Positions 29,867 to 41,530 of a stretch of DNA of 64,000 nucleotides are shown piece after piece. Source of the stretch: Burkholderiales bacterium (lineage in GTDB: Bacteria > Pseudomonadota > Gammaproteobacteria > Burkholderiales > SG8-41). The stretch lies in NCBI GenBank assembly GCA_036262035.1, contig DATAJS010000032.1, forward strand, positions 124,001 to 188,000, given 5' to 3'. How positions within the stretch are numbered: position 1 is the stretch's first letter; each line of letters opens with the position of its first letter. The notes under the pieces were generated by a model. The model was not told the DNA's origin and made no database searches. It worked only from the letters and a program-made list of their open reading frames with translations. A program made the position numbers and the translations under genes.

Positions 29867-30652
29867 CTAGCGAACGATGCCGCGGCTGGCGACGCCGAGG
29901 AAATCCACGAAGCGCTGCACGTCGGGCTGCTCCGCCGCCTGCGAGGCGAGCTCGGCCTTGGCTTCTTCCAGCGTATGGCCCGATCGATACAGCGTGCGGT
30001 ACGCGCGCTTGATCCCGTTGATCGCCTCGTTCGAAAAGCCGCGTCGGCGCAGCCCTTCGGAGTTGATGCCGTACGGATGCACCGGATTGCCCGAGGCCTT
30101 GACGTACGGGGGTATGTCCTGGAGCACCACCGTGCCCAGGCCGGTGATGCTGTGCGCGCCGACGCGGCAGAACTGGTGCACCAGCGTGAAGCCGCCGAGG
30201 ATGACCTCGTCCTCGATGTGCACGTGCCCCGCGAGCTGCGCGTTGTTGGCGAAGATCGTGCGGTTGCCGATCTGGCAGTCATGCGCGATGTGCACGTAGG
30301 CCATGATCCAGTTGTCGTCGCCGATGCGCGTGACGCCGACGTCCTGCACCGTGCCGGTGTTCAGCGTGCAGAACTCGCGGATCGTATTGTTGTCGCCGAT
30401 CTCGAGCCGCGTGGGCTCGCCCTGGTACTTCTTGTCCTGCGGCGGGCCGCCGATCGACGAGAACTGGTAGACGCGATTGTTCGCGCCGAGGCGCGTGTGC
30501 CCGTCGATCACGGTGTGCGGGCCGATGCGGCAGCCGTCGCCGATCTCGACGAACGGCCCGATCACCGCATACGGCCCGATCTCGACGCCGCTCCCGATCG
30601 CCGCGCCCGGGTCGACGAGGGCGGTCGGGTGTATGCCTGCAGCCCCGCTCAT
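29867..30652 (-). CDS. lpxA: UDP-N-acetylglucosamine acyltransferase LpxA
   Basis: A 261-residue left-handed beta-helix enzyme catalysing the first step of lipid A synthesis (transfer of an R-3-hydroxyacyl chain from ACP to the 3-OH of UDP-GlcNAc). Hexapeptide repeats run from about residue 15 to 190. The catalytic base is H124 in [11 protein letters not shown]. It starts 1 base after the fabZ stop. Confidence 0.97.
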   Translation of the reverse strand: MSGAAGIHPTALVDPGAAIGSGVEIGPYAVIGPFVEIGDGCRIGPHTVIDGHTRLGANNRVYQFSSIGGPPQDKKYQGEPTRLEIGDNNTIREFCTLNTGTVQDVGVTRIGDDNWIMAYVHIAHDCQIGNRTIFANNAQLAGHVHIEDEVILGGFTLVHQFCRVGAHSITGLGTVVLQDIPPYVKASGNPVHPYGINSEGLRRRGFSNEAINGIKRAYRTLYRSGHTLEEAKAELASQAAEQPDVQRFVDFLGVASRGIVR

Positions 30653-30653
30653 C

Positions 30654-31118
30654 TCATTCGCCGCCGGAGCGCGCCTGCTCCTGGTTGACGTGGCGTATGG
30701 TGCAGAGCAGGTCCGCCTCGGCCGCGACGACGTCGTCGACGAGCGCCTTGCCGTGGAACTTCCACAGCCCGCGCATGTAGCGCGTGAGCGAAACGTCGAG
30801 GTGCAGCGCGTCGCCGGGCGTCACCGGTTTCTTGAAGCGCGCGTTGTCGATGCCGACGAAGTAATAGAGGATGTTCGGATCGGCCTTGTGCCCTTCGGTC
30901 GAGAACGTGAGGATCGCCGCCGCCTGCGCGAGCGCCTCGATGATCATCACGCCCGGCATCACCGGGTGGTGCGGGAAATGCCCCGGGAAGAACGGCTCGT
31001 TCATCGTCACGTTCTTGAGCGCGACGATGTTCTTTCCCGCCTCGCACGACAGCACGCGGTCGACCATCAGGAACGGATAGCGGTGAGGCAGGTACTCGAG
31101 GATCTTGTGTATGTCCAT
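30654..31118 (-). CDS. fabZ: 3-hydroxyacyl-ACP dehydratase FabZ
   Basis: A 154-residue hot-dog fold enzyme that dehydrates 3-hydroxyacyl-ACP in fatty-acid elongation. Catalytic H47 ([15 protein letters not shown]) and E61 (IIEALAQAA) keep the 14-residue spacing of E. coli FabZ (H54/E68). The ATG at 31118 gives [17 protein letters not shown]. It lies between lpxD and lpxA, where it competes for the same 3-hydroxyacyl-ACP pool. Confidence 0.97.
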   Translation of the reverse strand: MDIHKILEYLPHRYPFLMVDRVLSCEAGKNIVALKNVTMNEPFFPGHFPHHPVMPGVMIIEALAQAAAILTFSTEGHKADPNILYYFVGIDNARFKKPVTPGDALHLDVSLTRYMRGLWKFHGKALVDDVVAAEADLLCTIRHVNQEQARSGGE

Positions 31119-31123
31119 TGTGT

Positions 31124-32173
31124 TCAAGAGCGGCTCCTTCTCAGCTCCGCGAGTCCTTCCTCGAGCGCGGCGAGGCGCCGCGCGATCTCGGCAAGATGAC
31201 GCACTTGCGCTGCGTTCCGGCGCCATTCGCGGTTGGTCTCGAACGGATAGACGCCGCTGTAGACGCCGGGTTGATCGATGGATTTGGTGATCGAGGTGTG
31301 GCCGGAGATGTGCACGCGGTCGGCGATCGTGACGTGTCCCGCGATGCCGACCGCCCCGCCGATCTGGCACCAGCGTCCGATCTGCACGCTGCCGGCGATG
31401 CCGGTGCACGCCGCGATCGCGGTGTGCGCGCCGATCCTGACGTTGTGCGCGATCTGGATCTGGTTGTCGAGCTTCACGCCGTCCTCGATCACGGTATCGT
31501 CGATGGCGCCCCGATCGATGGTGGTGTTGGCGCCGATCTCGACGTCGTCGCCCACGCGCACGCCGCCGACCTGCGGCACCTTGACCCAGCGGTCTTCGTC
31601 CATGGCGATGCCGAAGCCGTCCGCGCCCACGACCACGCCCGAATGCACGATGACGCGGTCGCCGAACGTGCAGCCGGCGTAGACCGTGACCCCGGCGTTG
31701 AACCGGCAGTCGCGCCCGACGCTCACGTGCTCGCCCAATACCGTTCCCGCGCCGACGATGCTGCCCGCCCCCACGCTCGCCCCGCTCGCCACCACGCAAT
31801 AGGCGCCGATCTGCGCCGACGGGTCGATGCGCGCGTCGGGCGCGACGACCGCGGTCGGATCGACACCGGGCACGGCCTCGCGGGCGGGCCTGAGCAGCGC
31901 CGACACGCGCGCGAAATAGAGATACGGATTGTCGTGGACGATGCGCGGCAGCCCGGTCGCGTCGCGCGCGGCCGGCGCGACGATGACCGCCGAGGCGCGC
32001 GTGGTCGCGAGCTGCTTGAGATAGCGCGGATTGGCGAGGAAGGCGATGGACGCGTCGCCCGCGTTATCGAGCGTCGCGACGCGGTCGATCCGCACGCCGG
32101 CATCGCCGACGATCTCGCCTCCGAGCCTGGCGGCGATCTCGCCGAGTGTGTAGGTGACAGAGCTGCCGTTCAT
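31124..32173 (-). CDS. lpxD: UDP-3-O-(3-hydroxyacyl)glucosamine N-acyltransferase LpxD
   Basis: A 349-residue enzyme adding the N-linked hydroxyacyl chain to the lipid A precursor. An N-terminal uridine-binding domain ([22 protein letters not shown]) is followed by a left-handed beta-helix of hexapeptide repeats (about residues 105-300). The catalytic base is H243 in [12 protein letters not shown]. The C-terminal helix ends in a coiled stretch ([19 protein letters not shown]). The skp stop is 28 bases upstream. Confidence 0.97.
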   Translation of the reverse strand: MNGSSVTYTLGEIAARLGGEIVGDAGVRIDRVATLDNAGDASIAFLANPRYLKQLATTRASAVIVAPAARDATGLPRIVHDNPYLYFARVSALLRPAREAVPGVDPTAVVAPDARIDPSAQIGAYCVVASGASVGAGSIVGAGTVLGEHVSVGRDCRFNAGVTVYAGCTFGDRVIVHSGVVVGADGFGIAMDEDRWVKVPQVGGVRVGDDVEIGANTTIDRGAIDDTVIEDGVKLDNQIQIAHNVRIGAHTAIAACTGIAGSVQIGRWCQIGGAVGIAGHVTIADRVHISGHTSITKSIDQPGVYSGVYPFETNREWRRNAAQVRHLAEIARRLAALEEGLAELRRSRS

Positions 32174-32201
32174 GATCGCGGCGCCGGCAGCGCGCCGTGC
32201 C

Positions 32202-32717
32202 CTATTTCTCCGAAGCGAGCGCCTTCAGGACGCGGTCGGTGATGTCGAGGCGCGGACTGCGGTAGACGGCCTCCTGCAGGATGAGGTCGTACTTCTCGGA
32301 CTCCGCGATCGCCTTGATCACGCGGTTCGCGCGCTCGAAGAGCGATTGCAGCTCCTGGTTGCGCCGCAGGTTCAGGTCCTCGGTGTACGAGCGCTGCAGG
32401 CGCTGGAAGTCGAGCGTCTGGCGGGACAGCTCCTGCTCGCGCGAGCGCCGGTCGGTCTCGCTCATGGTCATGGCGTCTTTTTCGAGCTGGCCCTGGAGCG
32501 CCTTGATCTGGCTTTCGCGGCGCTGGAGCTCCTGCATGCGGGGCGCGAACTCCTTCTCGAGGCGCTTGCTGGCCTGGTCGGCCTGCACCGATTCACGGTT
32601 GATGCGCTCGGCGTCGATGAAACCGATCTTCAGCTCGGCCGCCGCGGCAGTAGGTGCGCCCGACCACAGCGCGGACGACAGCGCCACGGCTGCGAGCGTC
32701 GAGTAGAAATACTTCAA
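32202..32717 (-). CDS. skp: Periplasmic OmpH/Skp family chaperone
   Basis: A 171-residue secreted chaperone that holds unfolded outer-membrane proteins for BamA. I chose the TTG at 32717 (MKYFYSTLAAVALSS), because AGGAG (32724-32728) sits 6 bases upstream and it starts a complete signal peptide ending PTAAAA. After IGFIDAERI comes a long coiled-coil hairpin (RLEKEFAPRMQELQRRE onward) and the closing YDLILQEAVYRSPRLDITD. It lies between bamA and lpxD, the universal arrangement. Confidence 0.94.
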   Translation of the reverse strand: MKYFYSTLAAVALSSALWSGAPTAAAAELKIGFIDAERINRESVQADQASKRLEKEFAPRMQELQRRESQIKALQGQLEKDAMTMSETDRRSREQELSRQTLDFQRLQRSYTEDLNLRRNQELQSLFERANRVIKAIAESEKYDLILQEAVYRSPRLDITDRVLKALASEK

Positions 32718-32775
32718 TGTCGTCTCCTTCGTCTTCGTCGGGCGCGGTCTCGCGCGCGCCGGGCGAGCCATTCTG

Positions 32776-35046
32776 CTAGAACGCGCCGCCGAACGTGAAC
32801 TGGAAAAACTGCTTCCGGTCGAGCGGCTCGCTCTTGAGCGGCGCGGCAATGCTGATTTTAAGCGGTCCCATCGGGGACACCCAAAGCACCCCGAGCCCCG
32901 CCGCGACGCGCAGCTCGTCGAACGCGTACCTCTCCGCCGTCATGCCGGTATCGACGAACGCGCTCATGCGCACGCTGCGCTCGTTCTGCATGCCCGGGAA
33001 CGGGAACAGGAACTCGGCGTTGCCGAGCAGCTTCTTGCTGCCGCCCCGCGGATTGCCGTCGATGTCCTTGGGGCCCACCGTGAACACGCGGAAACCGCGC
33101 AGCGAGTTTACCCCACCCACATAGAAATTCTTGAAGAACGGCAGCGCCGTGGTGTCGTTGTAGCCCTTGCCGTAGCCGATCTCGCCGTTGAGCATCAGCG
33201 TGTAGTCGCGCGAGATGGGGAAATAGCGCTGGTACTGATAGCTCGCCTTGTAGTAGTTCAGGCTCGCCCCCGGCAGGCCGAGCTCGCCGTTGGCCTTCTG
33301 CATCGTGCCCTTGGTGGGATAGATCAGGCTGTCGCGGCTGTCGCGCGTCCACCCGAGGGTGGCGAGGATCGCGTCGGACTTGTCGCCGAACGTCGCGACG
33401 TAATCGAGGTAGATCCGCGGGCTGTCGGCGAAGGTCGAGATCTCGGTGTGCTCGTAGCCCAGGCCGTAGTTGATCGTGTCGATCTCGGTGATCGGCACCC
33501 CGAAGCGCATCGTCGCGCCCAGGGTCTTGGTCTGGTAATTGCCGAGCCCGGCGTTGGCGGCGTCGACCTCGCGCATGAAGACGTCGAAACCGCGCGACAC
33601 GCCGTCGACGGTCCAGTACGGATCGGTGTACGAGAACGCGTACGTCGTGTTGAGCTTGCTCGTGTTCAGGCCGATCGACACGTGCTTGCCCGAGCCGAAG
33701 ATGTTCTGCTGCGTGACCGAGCCCGACAGGATCACGCCTTCGCCGCTGCCGAAGCCGGCGCCGAGCAGCACCGCACCGGTCGGCTTCTCCGCCACGGTGA
33801 CGTTGACGTCGACCTGGTCGGTCGTGCCCTGCACCGCCGGCGTCTCGATGTTCACCTCGGTGAAGTAGCCGAGGCGGTCGATGCGGCTCTTGGAGGTGGC
33901 GATCTTCTGCGAGGAGAACCAGCCGCCTTCGAACTGCCGCATCTCGCGGCGGATCACCTCGTCGCGCGTGCGCGTATTGCCGGCGACGTTGATGCGGTGC
34001 ACGTAGACGCGGCGGCCCGGATCGACGAAGAACGTGAAGGCCGCCTGGCGCTTGTCCTTGTCGAGGTCGGGCGCGGCGTTGACGTTGGCGAACGCGTAGC
34101 CTTCGTTGCCCAGCCGGTCGCTGATCGCCTTGGTCGACTCGGTCACCCGCGCGCGCGAGAACACCTCGCCGGGTTTGAGCGTGATGAGCTTGCGCAGCTC
34201 TTCCTCGGGCAGCAGCAGCTCGCCGCCCAGGTCCACCTTCGACACCGTGTACTTCGGACCTTCGCTCACCGCGACGGTGATGTAGATGTCCTTCTTGTCG
34301 GGCGTGATCGAGACCTGGGTCGACTCGATGTTGAACTCGAGATAGCCGCGGTCGAGGTAGTACGAGCGCAGCGTCTCCAGGTCCGCGGAGAGCTTCTGGC
34401 GCGAGTACTGGTCGGCCTTGGTGTACCACGTGAAAATGCCGGGCGTGGTCAGGCTCAGCTGCTTGAGCAGGTCTTTCTCGCTGAACGACTGGTTGCCGAT
34501 GATGCTGATCTGGCGGATCTTCGCCGCGTCGCCCTCGTCGATGCTGAAATTGAGCGAGACGCGGTTACGCTCGAGCGGCGTCACCGTGGTGCTCACGTTC
34601 GCGGCATAACGGCCGCGGGACAGGTACTGGCGCTTCAGCTCCTGCTCGGCGCGGTCCAGGAGACCCTTGTCGAAGATGCGCCCTTCGGCGAGACCGATCT
34701 GGCTCATCGCCTTCAGCACGGTCTCCTTGTCGAATTCCTTGAGGCCGGTGAACTCGATCTGCGTGATCGACGGGCGCTCCTGCACGATGACGACGAGCAC
34801 GCCGTCCTCGGCTTCGATGGTGACGTCCCTGAAGAACCCGGTTGCGAAGAGCGCCCGCAGGGTCTGCGAGGCCTTGTCGTCGGTCATGGTGTCGCCGACC
34901 TTGACCGGGAGATAGCTGAAGACGGTGCCCGCTTCGGTGCGCTGGATGCCTTCTACGCGTATGTCTTTTATGACGAAGGGTTCGATTGCCAGCGCTGGAG
35001 TTGCACTGATAGCCAGCGCTAAAACACCGACTCGTAAAAAATGCAT
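32776..35046 (-). CDS. bamA: Outer-membrane protein assembly factor BamA
   Basis: A 756-residue Omp85 protein, the core of the BAM machine. Signal peptide residues 1-20 (ISATPALA). Five POTRA domains cover about residues 22-420, beginning FVIKDIRVEGIQRTEAGTVF. The 16-strand C-terminal barrel includes the NSLRGFRVF loop-6 motif and ends in phenylalanine (FQFTFGGAF), the outer-membrane signature. It starts 4 bases after the rseP stop. Confidence 0.98.
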   Translation of the reverse strand: MHFLRVGVLALAISATPALAIEPFVIKDIRVEGIQRTEAGTVFSYLPVKVGDTMTDDKASQTLRALFATGFFRDVTIEAEDGVLVVIVQERPSITQIEFTGLKEFDKETVLKAMSQIGLAEGRIFDKGLLDRAEQELKRQYLSRGRYAANVSTTVTPLERNRVSLNFSIDEGDAAKIRQISIIGNQSFSEKDLLKQLSLTTPGIFTWYTKADQYSRQKLSADLETLRSYYLDRGYLEFNIESTQVSITPDKKDIYITVAVSEGPKYTVSKVDLGGELLLPEEELRKLITLKPGEVFSRARVTESTKAISDRLGNEGYAFANVNAAPDLDKDKRQAAFTFFVDPGRRVYVHRINVAGNTRTRDEVIRREMRQFEGGWFSSQKIATSKSRIDRLGYFTEVNIETPAVQGTTDQVDVNVTVAEKPTGAVLLGAGFGSGEGVILSGSVTQQNIFGSGKHVSIGLNTSKLNTTYAFSYTDPYWTVDGVSRGFDVFMREVDAANAGLGNYQTKTLGATMRFGVPITEIDTINYGLGYEHTEISTFADSPRIYLDYVATFGDKSDAILATLGWTRDSRDSLIYPTKGTMQKANGELGLPGASLNYYKASYQYQRYFPISRDYTLMLNGEIGYGKGYNDTTALPFFKNFYVGGVNSLRGFRVFTVGPKDIDGNPRGGSKKLLGNAEFLFPFPGMQNERSVRMSAFVDTGMTAERYAFDELRVAAGLGVLWVSPMGPLKISIAAPLKSEPLDRKQFFQFTFGGAF

Positions 35047-35050
35047 CTAT

Positions 35051-36415
35051 TCAGCCAGAGATGAGACGATTGATGTCGTTATATAAAGCAAAAGCCATCA
35101 AGACGAACAACAGCGCCATGCCCAACTGTTGCCCGATTTCGATGGCTTTGTCCGAGACCGGACTGCCTTTGATCAACTCGAAGACATAATACATCAAATG
35201 CCCTCCATCCAATAAGGGCACTGGCAGCAAGTTGAGCACGCCGAGGCTGATGCTGATCAGCGCGAGGAACAGCAGGAACGAGACCCAGCCCATCTGCGCC
35301 GACTGGCCCGCGTAGTCGGCGATGGTGATCGGCCCCGACAGATTCTTGAGCGATACGTCGCCCACGATCATCTTGCCGAGCATCTTCAGGCTGAAGGTCG
35401 ACGTGTCCCACGTCTTGTACAGCGCCTTGCCGATGCTCTCGACCGGACCGTAGCTCACCACGGTCATGAGCTGGGCGGCCGTCTGCGGGTCGGCCTTGGG
35501 ATACGCGCCGACCCGGCCGATCGGTTTGCCGTTCTCGGTGTGGACCTTCGGCGTCACCTGCACGAAGCTCGCGCTGCCGCCGCGGCGAACCTCGAACGTG
35601 AGCGGCTTGCCGGGATGCGCACGAACGACCGTGACGAGATCTTCCCAGGTCTTGATGGGGGCATTGTCGACGCCGGCGATCTCGTCGTCGGCCTTCAACC
35701 CCGCCTGCTCGGCGGCGCTGCCGCCTTCGATCCTGCCTATGACAGGGGCAATCGGCGGGTTGAAGCGCGAGAGCCCGGCTGCGCGCAGGAAATCGCCGTC
35801 GAGGTCTTCGGGCCGGGTCGCGGAGAGGTCGAGCTCGCGCACCCGCGTCTCGCCGGTCGAAGTCTTCACGGTGACGGGGACACGGTCCTTCTTCACCGCA
35901 TGCTGGAGCAGGACCCAGCGGGCGTCCTGCCACGTGGCGACCGGCTCGTCGCCGACGCGCTCGATCGCATCGCCGCTCGCGAAGCCCGCCGTCGCGGCCG
36001 CGCTCTGCGGCGGCACGTCGCCGACCAGCGGCTTCAGGCCCGGAACCCCGTGCATGAAGAGGATCCAGTACAGCAGGATCGCGAGGATGAAATTGGCGAC
36101 CGGTCCCGCGAGCACGATCGCGAAACGCTTGCCGACGCTCTGGCGGTTGAAAGCGCGATCGAGCTCGCGCGGATCGACCGCGCCTTCGCGCTCGTCGAGC
36201 ATCTTGACGTAGCCGCCGAGCGGAAACGCGGCGAGCGCCCATTCGGTCTGGTCGGGCCCGTAGCGCCGCGACCACACCGGCTTGCCGAAGCCGAGGGAAA
36301 AGCGCAGGACCTTCACGTTGCACAGCCGCGCGACGAGATAGTGACCGAGCTCATGGACGACGATGAGCAGGCCCAGCGTGACGACGAACGCGACGACCGT
36401 GGTGATGAAGCTCAT
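35051..36415 (-). CDS. rseP: Intramembrane zinc metalloprotease RseP
   Basis: A 454-residue site-2 protease that cuts RseA within the membrane to release RpoE. Zinc motif HELGH at residues 21-25 in the first span, second active-site motif [17 protein letters not shown], two PDZ domains between (about residues 110-300), and four spans in all. The ATG overlaps the dxr stop as ATGA. Its substrate RseA is encoded at 6309-6839. Confidence 0.97.
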   Translation of the reverse strand: MSFITTVVAFVVTLGLLIVVHELGHYLVARLCNVKVLRFSLGFGKPVWSRRYGPDQTEWALAAFPLGGYVKMLDEREGAVDPRELDRAFNRQSVGKRFAIVLAGPVANFILAILLYWILFMHGVPGLKPLVGDVPPQSAAATAGFASGDAIERVGDEPVATWQDARWVLLQHAVKKDRVPVTVKTSTGETRVRELDLSATRPEDLDGDFLRAAGLSRFNPPIAPVIGRIEGGSAAEQAGLKADDEIAGVDNAPIKTWEDLVTVVRAHPGKPLTFEVRRGGSASFVQVTPKVHTENGKPIGRVGAYPKADPQTAAQLMTVVSYGPVESIGKALYKTWDTSTFSLKMLGKMIVGDVSLKNLSGPITIADYAGQSAQMGWVSFLLFLALISISLGVLNLLPVPLLDGGHLMYYVFELIKGSPVSDKAIEIGQQLGMALLFVLMAFALYNDINRLISG

Positions 36416-37671
36416 GAGCTTGCGCCGGTAGTGGTGACCGTAGATAAGAGCCCCGAACGCGCCCCGGTGTTCCCCGGTTTTTTGCCGGCGCGCTCGGCCA
36501 GCCAGCGCTCGGCGCAATGCCTGGCGTCGCGATCGGCCGCGAGCACGTCGGCGAGCGTCGCCACGGCGCCTGCCGGGCAGCGCTCGAGCACCGCTTCGAT
36601 CATGCGCGGGATCTCGGTGAAGCCCATGGCCCCGGCCAGGAAGTTCGCGACCGCGACTTCGTTCGCGGCGTTGAGCACCGCGGGCGCCGCGCCGCCCGCG
36701 TGCAGCGCTTCGTACGCCAGCCTGAGACACGGGAAGCGCTGGGTGTCGGGCTTCTCGAAATTGAGCGCGCCGATGCGCGCCAGGTCGAGGAAATCGACGC
36801 CCGCCTCGATGCGGTCCGGAAAGGCCAGCGCGTGCGCGATCGGCGTGCGCATGTCGGGATTGCCGAGCTGCGCGATGACCGAGCCGTCGACGTACTCGAC
36901 CATCGAGTGCACCACGCTCTCGGGATGGATGACCACTTCGATCCGCGAGGGAGCTGCGTTGAACAGCCACCGCGCCTCGATCACCTCGAGGCCTTTGTTC
37001 ATCATGGTCGCCGAATCGACCGAGATCTTGCGGCCCATGATCCAGTTCGGATGCGCGCACGCGGCCTCGGGCGTCACATGCTCGAGCTCGCCGGGCGGCG
37101 TCAAGCGAAAAGGCCCGCCCGAAGCGGTCAGCAGAATGCGGCGCACGCCCACCGGCTCGAGCTCACGGTCGAAATGCCGCGGCAGCGCCTGGAAGACGGC
37201 GTTGTGCTCGCTGTCGATCGGCAGGATCGCCGCGCCCGCCGCGCGCGCCGCGTTCATCAGGACTTCGCCCGACGTCACCAGCGATTCCTTGTTGGCGAGG
37301 AGGAGCTTCTTGCCCGCGCTCGCGGCGGCCAGCGCGGACTTGAGCCCGGCGATGCCGACGATCGCCGCCATGACGGTATCGACATCGGCGTCGCTCGCCA
37401 CGCGCTCCAGCGCCTCCGGTCCGCACAGCACCTCGGTCTCGACGCCCGCATCGCCGAGCTTGCGCGCGAGCGCGTCCGCGGCGGTTTCGTCGAGCATGAC
37501 GGCGTAGCGCGGCCGGAACGCGACGCACTGCGAGAACAGCGTGTCCACGCGGGTGTTCGCGGTCAGCGCATGGACGTTGAAGCGATCGGGATGACGCGCC
37601 ACGACGTCGAGCGTGTTGGCGCCGACGCTGCCGGTCGAGCCGAGGATCGTGAGATTTTGCGGTCTGCCCAT
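36412..37671 (-). CDS. dxr: 1-deoxy-D-xylulose 5-phosphate reductoisomerase
   Basis: A 419-residue NADPH-dependent enzyme making 2-C-methylerythritol 4-phosphate in the non-mevalonate isoprenoid pathway. NADPH site [15 protein letters not shown] (residues 9-23), substrate and metal region [20 protein letters not shown], and [20 protein letters not shown]. About 20 residues longer than E. coli Dxr because of a C-terminal extension ([14 protein letters not shown]) with no recognised function. Confidence 0.97.
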   Translation of the reverse strand: MGRPQNLTILGSTGSVGANTLDVVARHPDRFNVHALTANTRVDTLFSQCVAFRPRYAVMLDETAADALARKLGDAGVETEVLCGPEALERVASDADVDTVMAAIVGIAGLKSALAAASAGKKLLLANKESLVTSGEVLMNAARAAGAAILPIDSEHNAVFQALPRHFDRELEPVGVRRILLTASGGPFRLTPPGELEHVTPEAACAHPNWIMGRKISVDSATMMNKGLEVIEARWLFNAAPSRIEVVIHPESVVHSMVEYVDGSVIAQLGNPDMRTPIAHALAFPDRIEAGVDFLDLARIGALNFEKPDTQRFPCLRLAYEALHAGGAAPAVLNAANEVAVANFLAGAMGFTEIPRMIEAVLERCPAGAVATLADVLAADRDARHCAERWLAERAGKKPGNTGARSGLLSTVTTTGASS

Positions 37672-37675
37672 CGTC

Positions 37676-38461
37676 CTAGCGCAGGTGGAAAGCGAGCGCC
37701 GCGAGCGGCATGGTCGCGGTCAGACCGTCGATGCGGTCGAGGATGCCGCCGTGCCCGGGCAGGAGCTGTCCGCTGTCTTTCACGCCCGCCTGGCGCTTGA
37801 GCCACGATTCGAAGAGATCCCCTTCGACCGACAGCACGAAGATCAGCAGGAAGAGGCCGAGGCCCACGCCCATCGAGAAATAACGGCTCGAGGGCTCGGC
37901 GAGCATCTGCACCGCCACGAAGTACACCGCCACCGCGATCGCCGCGCCGAGCGCGCCTTCCCACGTCTTGCCCGGACTGATGAGCGGCGCGAGCTTGTTT
38001 CTGCCGAAGCTCTTGCCGGCGGCATAGGCGGCGGTGTCGGCGATCCACACCACGGACATCACGAGCAGCAGCGCCCACGGCGTGGGCTGCAGGCGGACCA
38101 GTGCGACCCACATCGGGACCATCGCGATCCAGCCGGCGGCGGCGAGGACGAGCAGGTTACGCAGCGTCCATCGCTGCACCAGCCAGAACGGCGCGACCAG
38201 CACCCAGAAAGCGACGCTCAGCGCGAACACGTACACGTCGAACTGCGGCAGGAAGTACAGCGCCCCGGCCGAGACGAGGATGAGCCCGATATACGCGATG
38301 CGCGCGGCGCCGGCCATGCGTGCGAGCACGGTCCACTCGTGCGAGCCGAGCGCGAGGACGACCAGGAGCAGCACGGCCCACGCGCCCTGCGGCAGGAAAA
38401 ACAGCGCAGCGCCGAAGACCGCGAGCGCGATGACGGCGGTGATCACGCGCTGCATGAGCAT
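37676..38461 (-). CDS. cdsA: Phosphatidate cytidylyltransferase
   Basis: A 261-residue polytopic inner-membrane enzyme making CDP-diacylglycerol from CTP and phosphatidate for phospholipid synthesis. About eight hydrophobic segments are present. The C-terminal family signature reads [20 protein letters not shown] followed by GILDRIDGL. The ATG at 38461 is preceded by AGGAG at a 7-base spacing. It ends 4 bases before dxr. Confidence 0.95.
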   Translation of the reverse strand: MLMQRVITAVIALAVFGAALFFLPQGAWAVLLLVVLALGSHEWTVLARMAGAARIAYIGLILVSAGALYFLPQFDVYVFALSVAFWVLVAPFWLVQRWTLRNLLVLAAAGWIAMVPMWVALVRLQPTPWALLLVMSVVWIADTAAYAAGKSFGRNKLAPLISPGKTWEGALGAAIAVAVYFVAVQMLAEPSSRYFSMGVGLGLFLLIFVLSVEGDLFESWLKRQAGVKDSGQLLPGHGGILDRIDGLTATMPLAALAFHLR

Positions 38462-38483
38462 CGATGTTCTCCTGGGCTCGGGG

Positions 38484-39263
38484 TCAGCCGGCCGAGATGC
38501 GCGCGACGCGGCGGCCCGCCTGCACCTGCTCGCTCGTGCGGCCGAAGCGGCGCTCGCGCTCCTGGTACGAGGCGATCGCGGTGTCGAGCGCGGCGGCGTC
38601 GAAGTCGGGCCACAGCATGTCGGTGAAGTACAGCTCGGTGTACGCGAGCTGCCACAGGAGGAAGTTGCTGATGCGCTGCTCGCCGCCGGTGCGGATGAAG
38701 AGATCGGGCTCGGGGGCGTAGCTCATCGAGAAATACGGCGCGAGGTCGCTTTCTTCGAAGCCGTTCGCGCGCTCGGGCTTGTCGGCGAGCATGCGGCTTA
38801 CCGCCTGCATCATGTCCCAGCGTCCGCCGTAGTTCGCGGCGACGGTGAGGACGAGCCCTTTGTTGCCTGCGGTGCGCTCTTCGGCTTCGCGCACCAGGCG
38901 CACGATGCGCGGCTCGAATCGCGACAGATCGCCGATCGCGCGGAAGCGCACGCCGTTGGTGTGCAGCTTCTCGATCTCCTGCTCCAGCGCGGCGATGAAG
39001 AGCTGCATCAGGAACTTCACCTCGTCCTGCGGACGGCGCCAGTTCTCGCTGCTGAAGGCGAAGAGCGTGAGGAAGCCGACGCCGCGCCGCACGCACGCCT
39101 TGACCGTCGCGCGCACCGCTTCCAGGCCGCGCTTGTGCCCCGCCACCCGCGGCAGGAAGCGCTGCTTCGCCCAGCGCCCGTTGCCGTCCATGATGATGGC
39201 GACGTGGCGCGGCACGCCGTCGGTGTCGGGAATCTCGAGAGTGGAGCTGGTATGGGCGCTCAT
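38484..39263 (-). CDS. uppS: Undecaprenyl diphosphate synthase
   Basis: A 259-residue cis-prenyltransferase producing the C55 lipid carrier for peptidoglycan and O-antigen. Catalytic D26 lies in [35 protein letters not shown] and [20 protein letters not shown] are diagnostic. It starts 1 base after frr stops. Confidence 0.97.
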   Translation of the reverse strand: MSAHTSSTLEIPDTDGVPRHVAIIMDGNGRWAKQRFLPRVAGHKRGLEAVRATVKACVRRGVGFLTLFAFSSENWRRPQDEVKFLMQLFIAALEQEIEKLHTNGVRFRAIGDLSRFEPRIVRLVREAEERTAGNKGLVLTVAANYGGRWDMMQAVSRMLADKPERANGFEESDLAPYFSMSYAPEPDLFIRTGGEQRISNFLLWQLAYTELYFTDMLWPDFDAAALDTAIASYQERERRFGRTSEQVQAGRRVARISAG

Positions 39264-39264
39264 C

Positions 39265-39822
39265 TCAGATCGCCATCAGGTCGGCTTCTTTCGCCTGGAG
39301 CAGCTTGTCGATCTCGGCGATGTGGCGGTCGGTGAGCTTCTGGACGTCGTCCTGCGCGCGGCGCTCCTCGTCTTCGGCGACTTCCTTCTTCTTGAGCGCC
39401 TCCTTCAGATGCTGGATCGCATCGCGGCGGACGTTGCGCACCGCGACTTTCGCGGCTTCGGCTTCCTTGTGCACGACCTTGATGAGGTCCTTGCGGCGCT
39501 CTTCGGTGAGCGCCGGCATCGGCACGCGGATCGTGTCGCCCATCGCGGCGGGATTCAGACCGAGGTCGGAATCGCGGATCGCTTTCTCGATCGCGCCCGT
39601 CATCTTCTTGTCCCACGGGTTGACGCCGATGGTGCGCGCATCGAGCAGCGTCACGTTGCCGACCTGCGGCACCGGCGTGGGCGTCCCGTAGTAATCGACC
39701 ATCACGTGGTCGAGCAGCCCGGTGTGGGCGCGCCCCGTGCGCACCTTGGCGAGATCGTTGCGAAGCGCTTCGATACTCTTCTTCATCTTCTGCTCGGCGG
39801 TCTTCTTGACGTCGGCAATCAT
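39265..39822 (-). CDS. frr: Ribosome recycling factor
   Basis: A 185-residue factor that, with EF-G, splits post-termination ribosomes. The ATG at 39822 gives [20 protein letters not shown]; further marks are [26 protein letters not shown] and [13 protein letters not shown]. Length is exactly that of the family. It follows pyrH by 29 bases. Confidence 0.97.
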   Translation of the reverse strand: MIADVKKTAEQKMKKSIEALRNDLAKVRTGRAHTGLLDHVMVDYYGTPTPVPQVGNVTLLDARTIGVNPWDKKMTGAIEKAIRDSDLGLNPAAMGDTIRVPMPALTEERRKDLIKVVHKEAEAAKVAVRNVRRDAIQHLKEALKKKEVAEDEERRAQDDVQKLTDRHIAEIDKLLQAKEADLMAI

Positions 39823-39851
39823 GCCCCGCTCCTTCGCAAGTTGGGTGCGCT

Positions 39852-40571
39852 CTAGACGTGCACCATCGTGCCTTCGTCCTGCCCGAGGACGACGCGCCTG
39901 AGCGCATGAGGTTTGAATATGCTGAACACGTTGATCGGCAGCTTCTGATCGCGGCACAGTGTCAGCGCCGTCGCGTCCATCACCTTCAGGTTCTTGATGA
40001 TCGCTTCGTCGAAGGTGAGCTCCTTGTAGCGCATCGCCTCCGGATGGGTCGCGGGATCGTCGGTGTACACGCCGTCCACCTTGGTCGCCTTGAGCACGAG
40101 CTCCACGTTCATCTCCATCCCGCGCAGCGCCGCCGCGGTGTCGGTGGTGAAGAACGGATTGCCGGTTCCCGCGGCGAAGATGACGATCTTGCCTTCCTCC
40201 AGGTAGCGCATCGCCTTGCCGCGGATGTAGGGCTCGACGACCTGCTCGATGTTGAGCGCGGACTGCACGCGGCTCACCAGCTCCACGCGGCGCATGGCGT
40301 CCTGCAGCGCAAGCGCGTTCATCACCGTCGCCAGCATGCCCATGTAGTCGGCCGTCGCGCGATCCATGTGCGAGGCTCCGGGTGCCAGGCCGCGGAAGAT
40401 GTTGCCGCCGCCGATGACGACGGCGATCTCCACGCCCAGCTTCGCCACTTCGGCGATCTCGCCGACGATCCGCTCGATCGTCGGACGGTTGATGCCGTAA
40501 TTGTCCTCCCCCATCAGTGCTTCGCCGCTCAACTTCAGAAGGATGCGCTTGTAAGCCGATGATTCGGGCAT
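39852..40571 (-). CDS. pyrH: UMP kinase
   Basis: A 239-residue hexameric amino-acid-kinase-fold enzyme phosphorylating UMP to UDP. Diagnostic stretches: [43 protein letters not shown] and [12 protein letters not shown]. It precedes pyrG in the pyrimidine pathway but is encoded in the translation block, the usual tsf-pyrH-frr order. Confidence 0.98.
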   Translation of the reverse strand: MPESSAYKRILLKLSGEALMGEDNYGINRPTIERIVGEIAEVAKLGVEIAVVIGGGNIFRGLAPGASHMDRATADYMGMLATVMNALALQDAMRRVELVSRVQSALNIEQVVEPYIRGKAMRYLEEGKIVIFAAGTGNPFFTTDTAAALRGMEMNVELVLKATKVDGVYTDDPATHPEAMRYKELTFDEAIIKNLKVMDATALTLCRDQKLPINVFSIFKPHALRRVVLGQDEGTMVHV

Positions 40572-40627
40572 GTTCTGGTCTGGCCTTGCCTTTTGGGGTT
40601 GAGCGTCGAGGTCCTGGAGGTCGGTCG

Positions 40628-41515
40628 CTACGCCTTCGAAGCCTGGACCTGCGCCGCGACCTCTGCGGCGAAATCGTCCTTCTTCTTCTCGATCCCTTCA
40701 CCGACGACGTACAGCGCGAAAGCCGCGACGCTCGCGTTCTTCGACTTGAGCAGCTGATCGATCGTCTGCTTGTCGTTCTTCACGAACGGCTGGCCGAGCA
40801 GCGTCACTTCCTTCAGGAACTTGGCGACCGAGCCTTCCACCATCTTCTCGACGATGTTCGCCGGCTTGCCCGACTCCGCGGCTTTCGCCGCGGCGATGTT
40901 GCGCTCCTTCTGGATCTCTTCGGCCGACACGTCCTTGTCCGAGAGACCTTTCGGCTTGGTCGCCGCGATGTGCATCGCGATGTCCTTGGCGAGCGTCTCG
41001 TCGCCGCCGACCACGTCGACCAGCACGCCGATCTTCGCGCCGCCGTGGATGTAGCTCACGAGCTTGCCTTGCGCGTCGAAGCGGCGGAAGCGGCGCACCG
41101 ACATGTTCTCGCCGATCTTGCCCACGAGGTGCTTGCGGCGCTCTTCCACGCTGCCGCCGTCGAGCGACTGGGACGACAGCGCTTCGACGTCCGCCGGATT
41201 CTTGTCCGCGACGAGCCTGGCGAGCGCATCCGCGAACGCGCGGAACTCCTCGTTCTTGGCGACGAAGTCGGTCTCCGAGTTCACTTCGACGATCGCGCCG
41301 CTCTTGCCGTCCGACGCGACGTAGATCGCGACCACGCCTTCGGCCGCGACGCGGCCGGCCGCCTTGCTCGCCTTGTTGCCGAGCTTGATCCGCAGGATCT
41401 CTTCGGCCTTGCCGAGGTCGCCGCCCGCTTCGGTCAGCGCCTTCTTGCACTCCATCATGGGGGCATCGGTCTTTTCGCGCAGCTCGCGCACCATGCCTGC
41501 GGTGATTTCCGCCAT
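40628..41515 (-). CDS. tsf: Elongation factor Ts
   Basis: A 295-residue guanine-nucleotide exchange factor for EF-Tu. The ATG at 41515 gives [21 protein letters not shown] (start of the family). Other marks: [28 protein letters not shown] and [13 protein letters not shown]. It lies after rpsB, but 216 bases away and behind an intrinsic terminator, so part of its transcription may depend on readthrough. Confidence 0.98.
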   Translation of the reverse strand: MAEITAGMVRELREKTDAPMMECKKALTEAGGDLGKAEEILRIKLGNKASKAAGRVAAEGVVAIYVASDGKSGAIVEVNSETDFVAKNEEFRAFADALARLVADKNPADVEALSSQSLDGGSVEERRKHLVGKIGENMSVRRFRRFDAQGKLVSYIHGGAKIGVLVDVVGGDETLAKDIAMHIAATKPKGLSDKDVSAEEIQKERNIAAAKAAESGKPANIVEKMVEGSVAKFLKEVTLLGQPFVKNDKQTIDQLLKSKNASVAAFALYVVGEGIEKKKDDFAAEVAAQVQASKA

Positions 41516-41530
41516 TTCGGTACTCTCCAT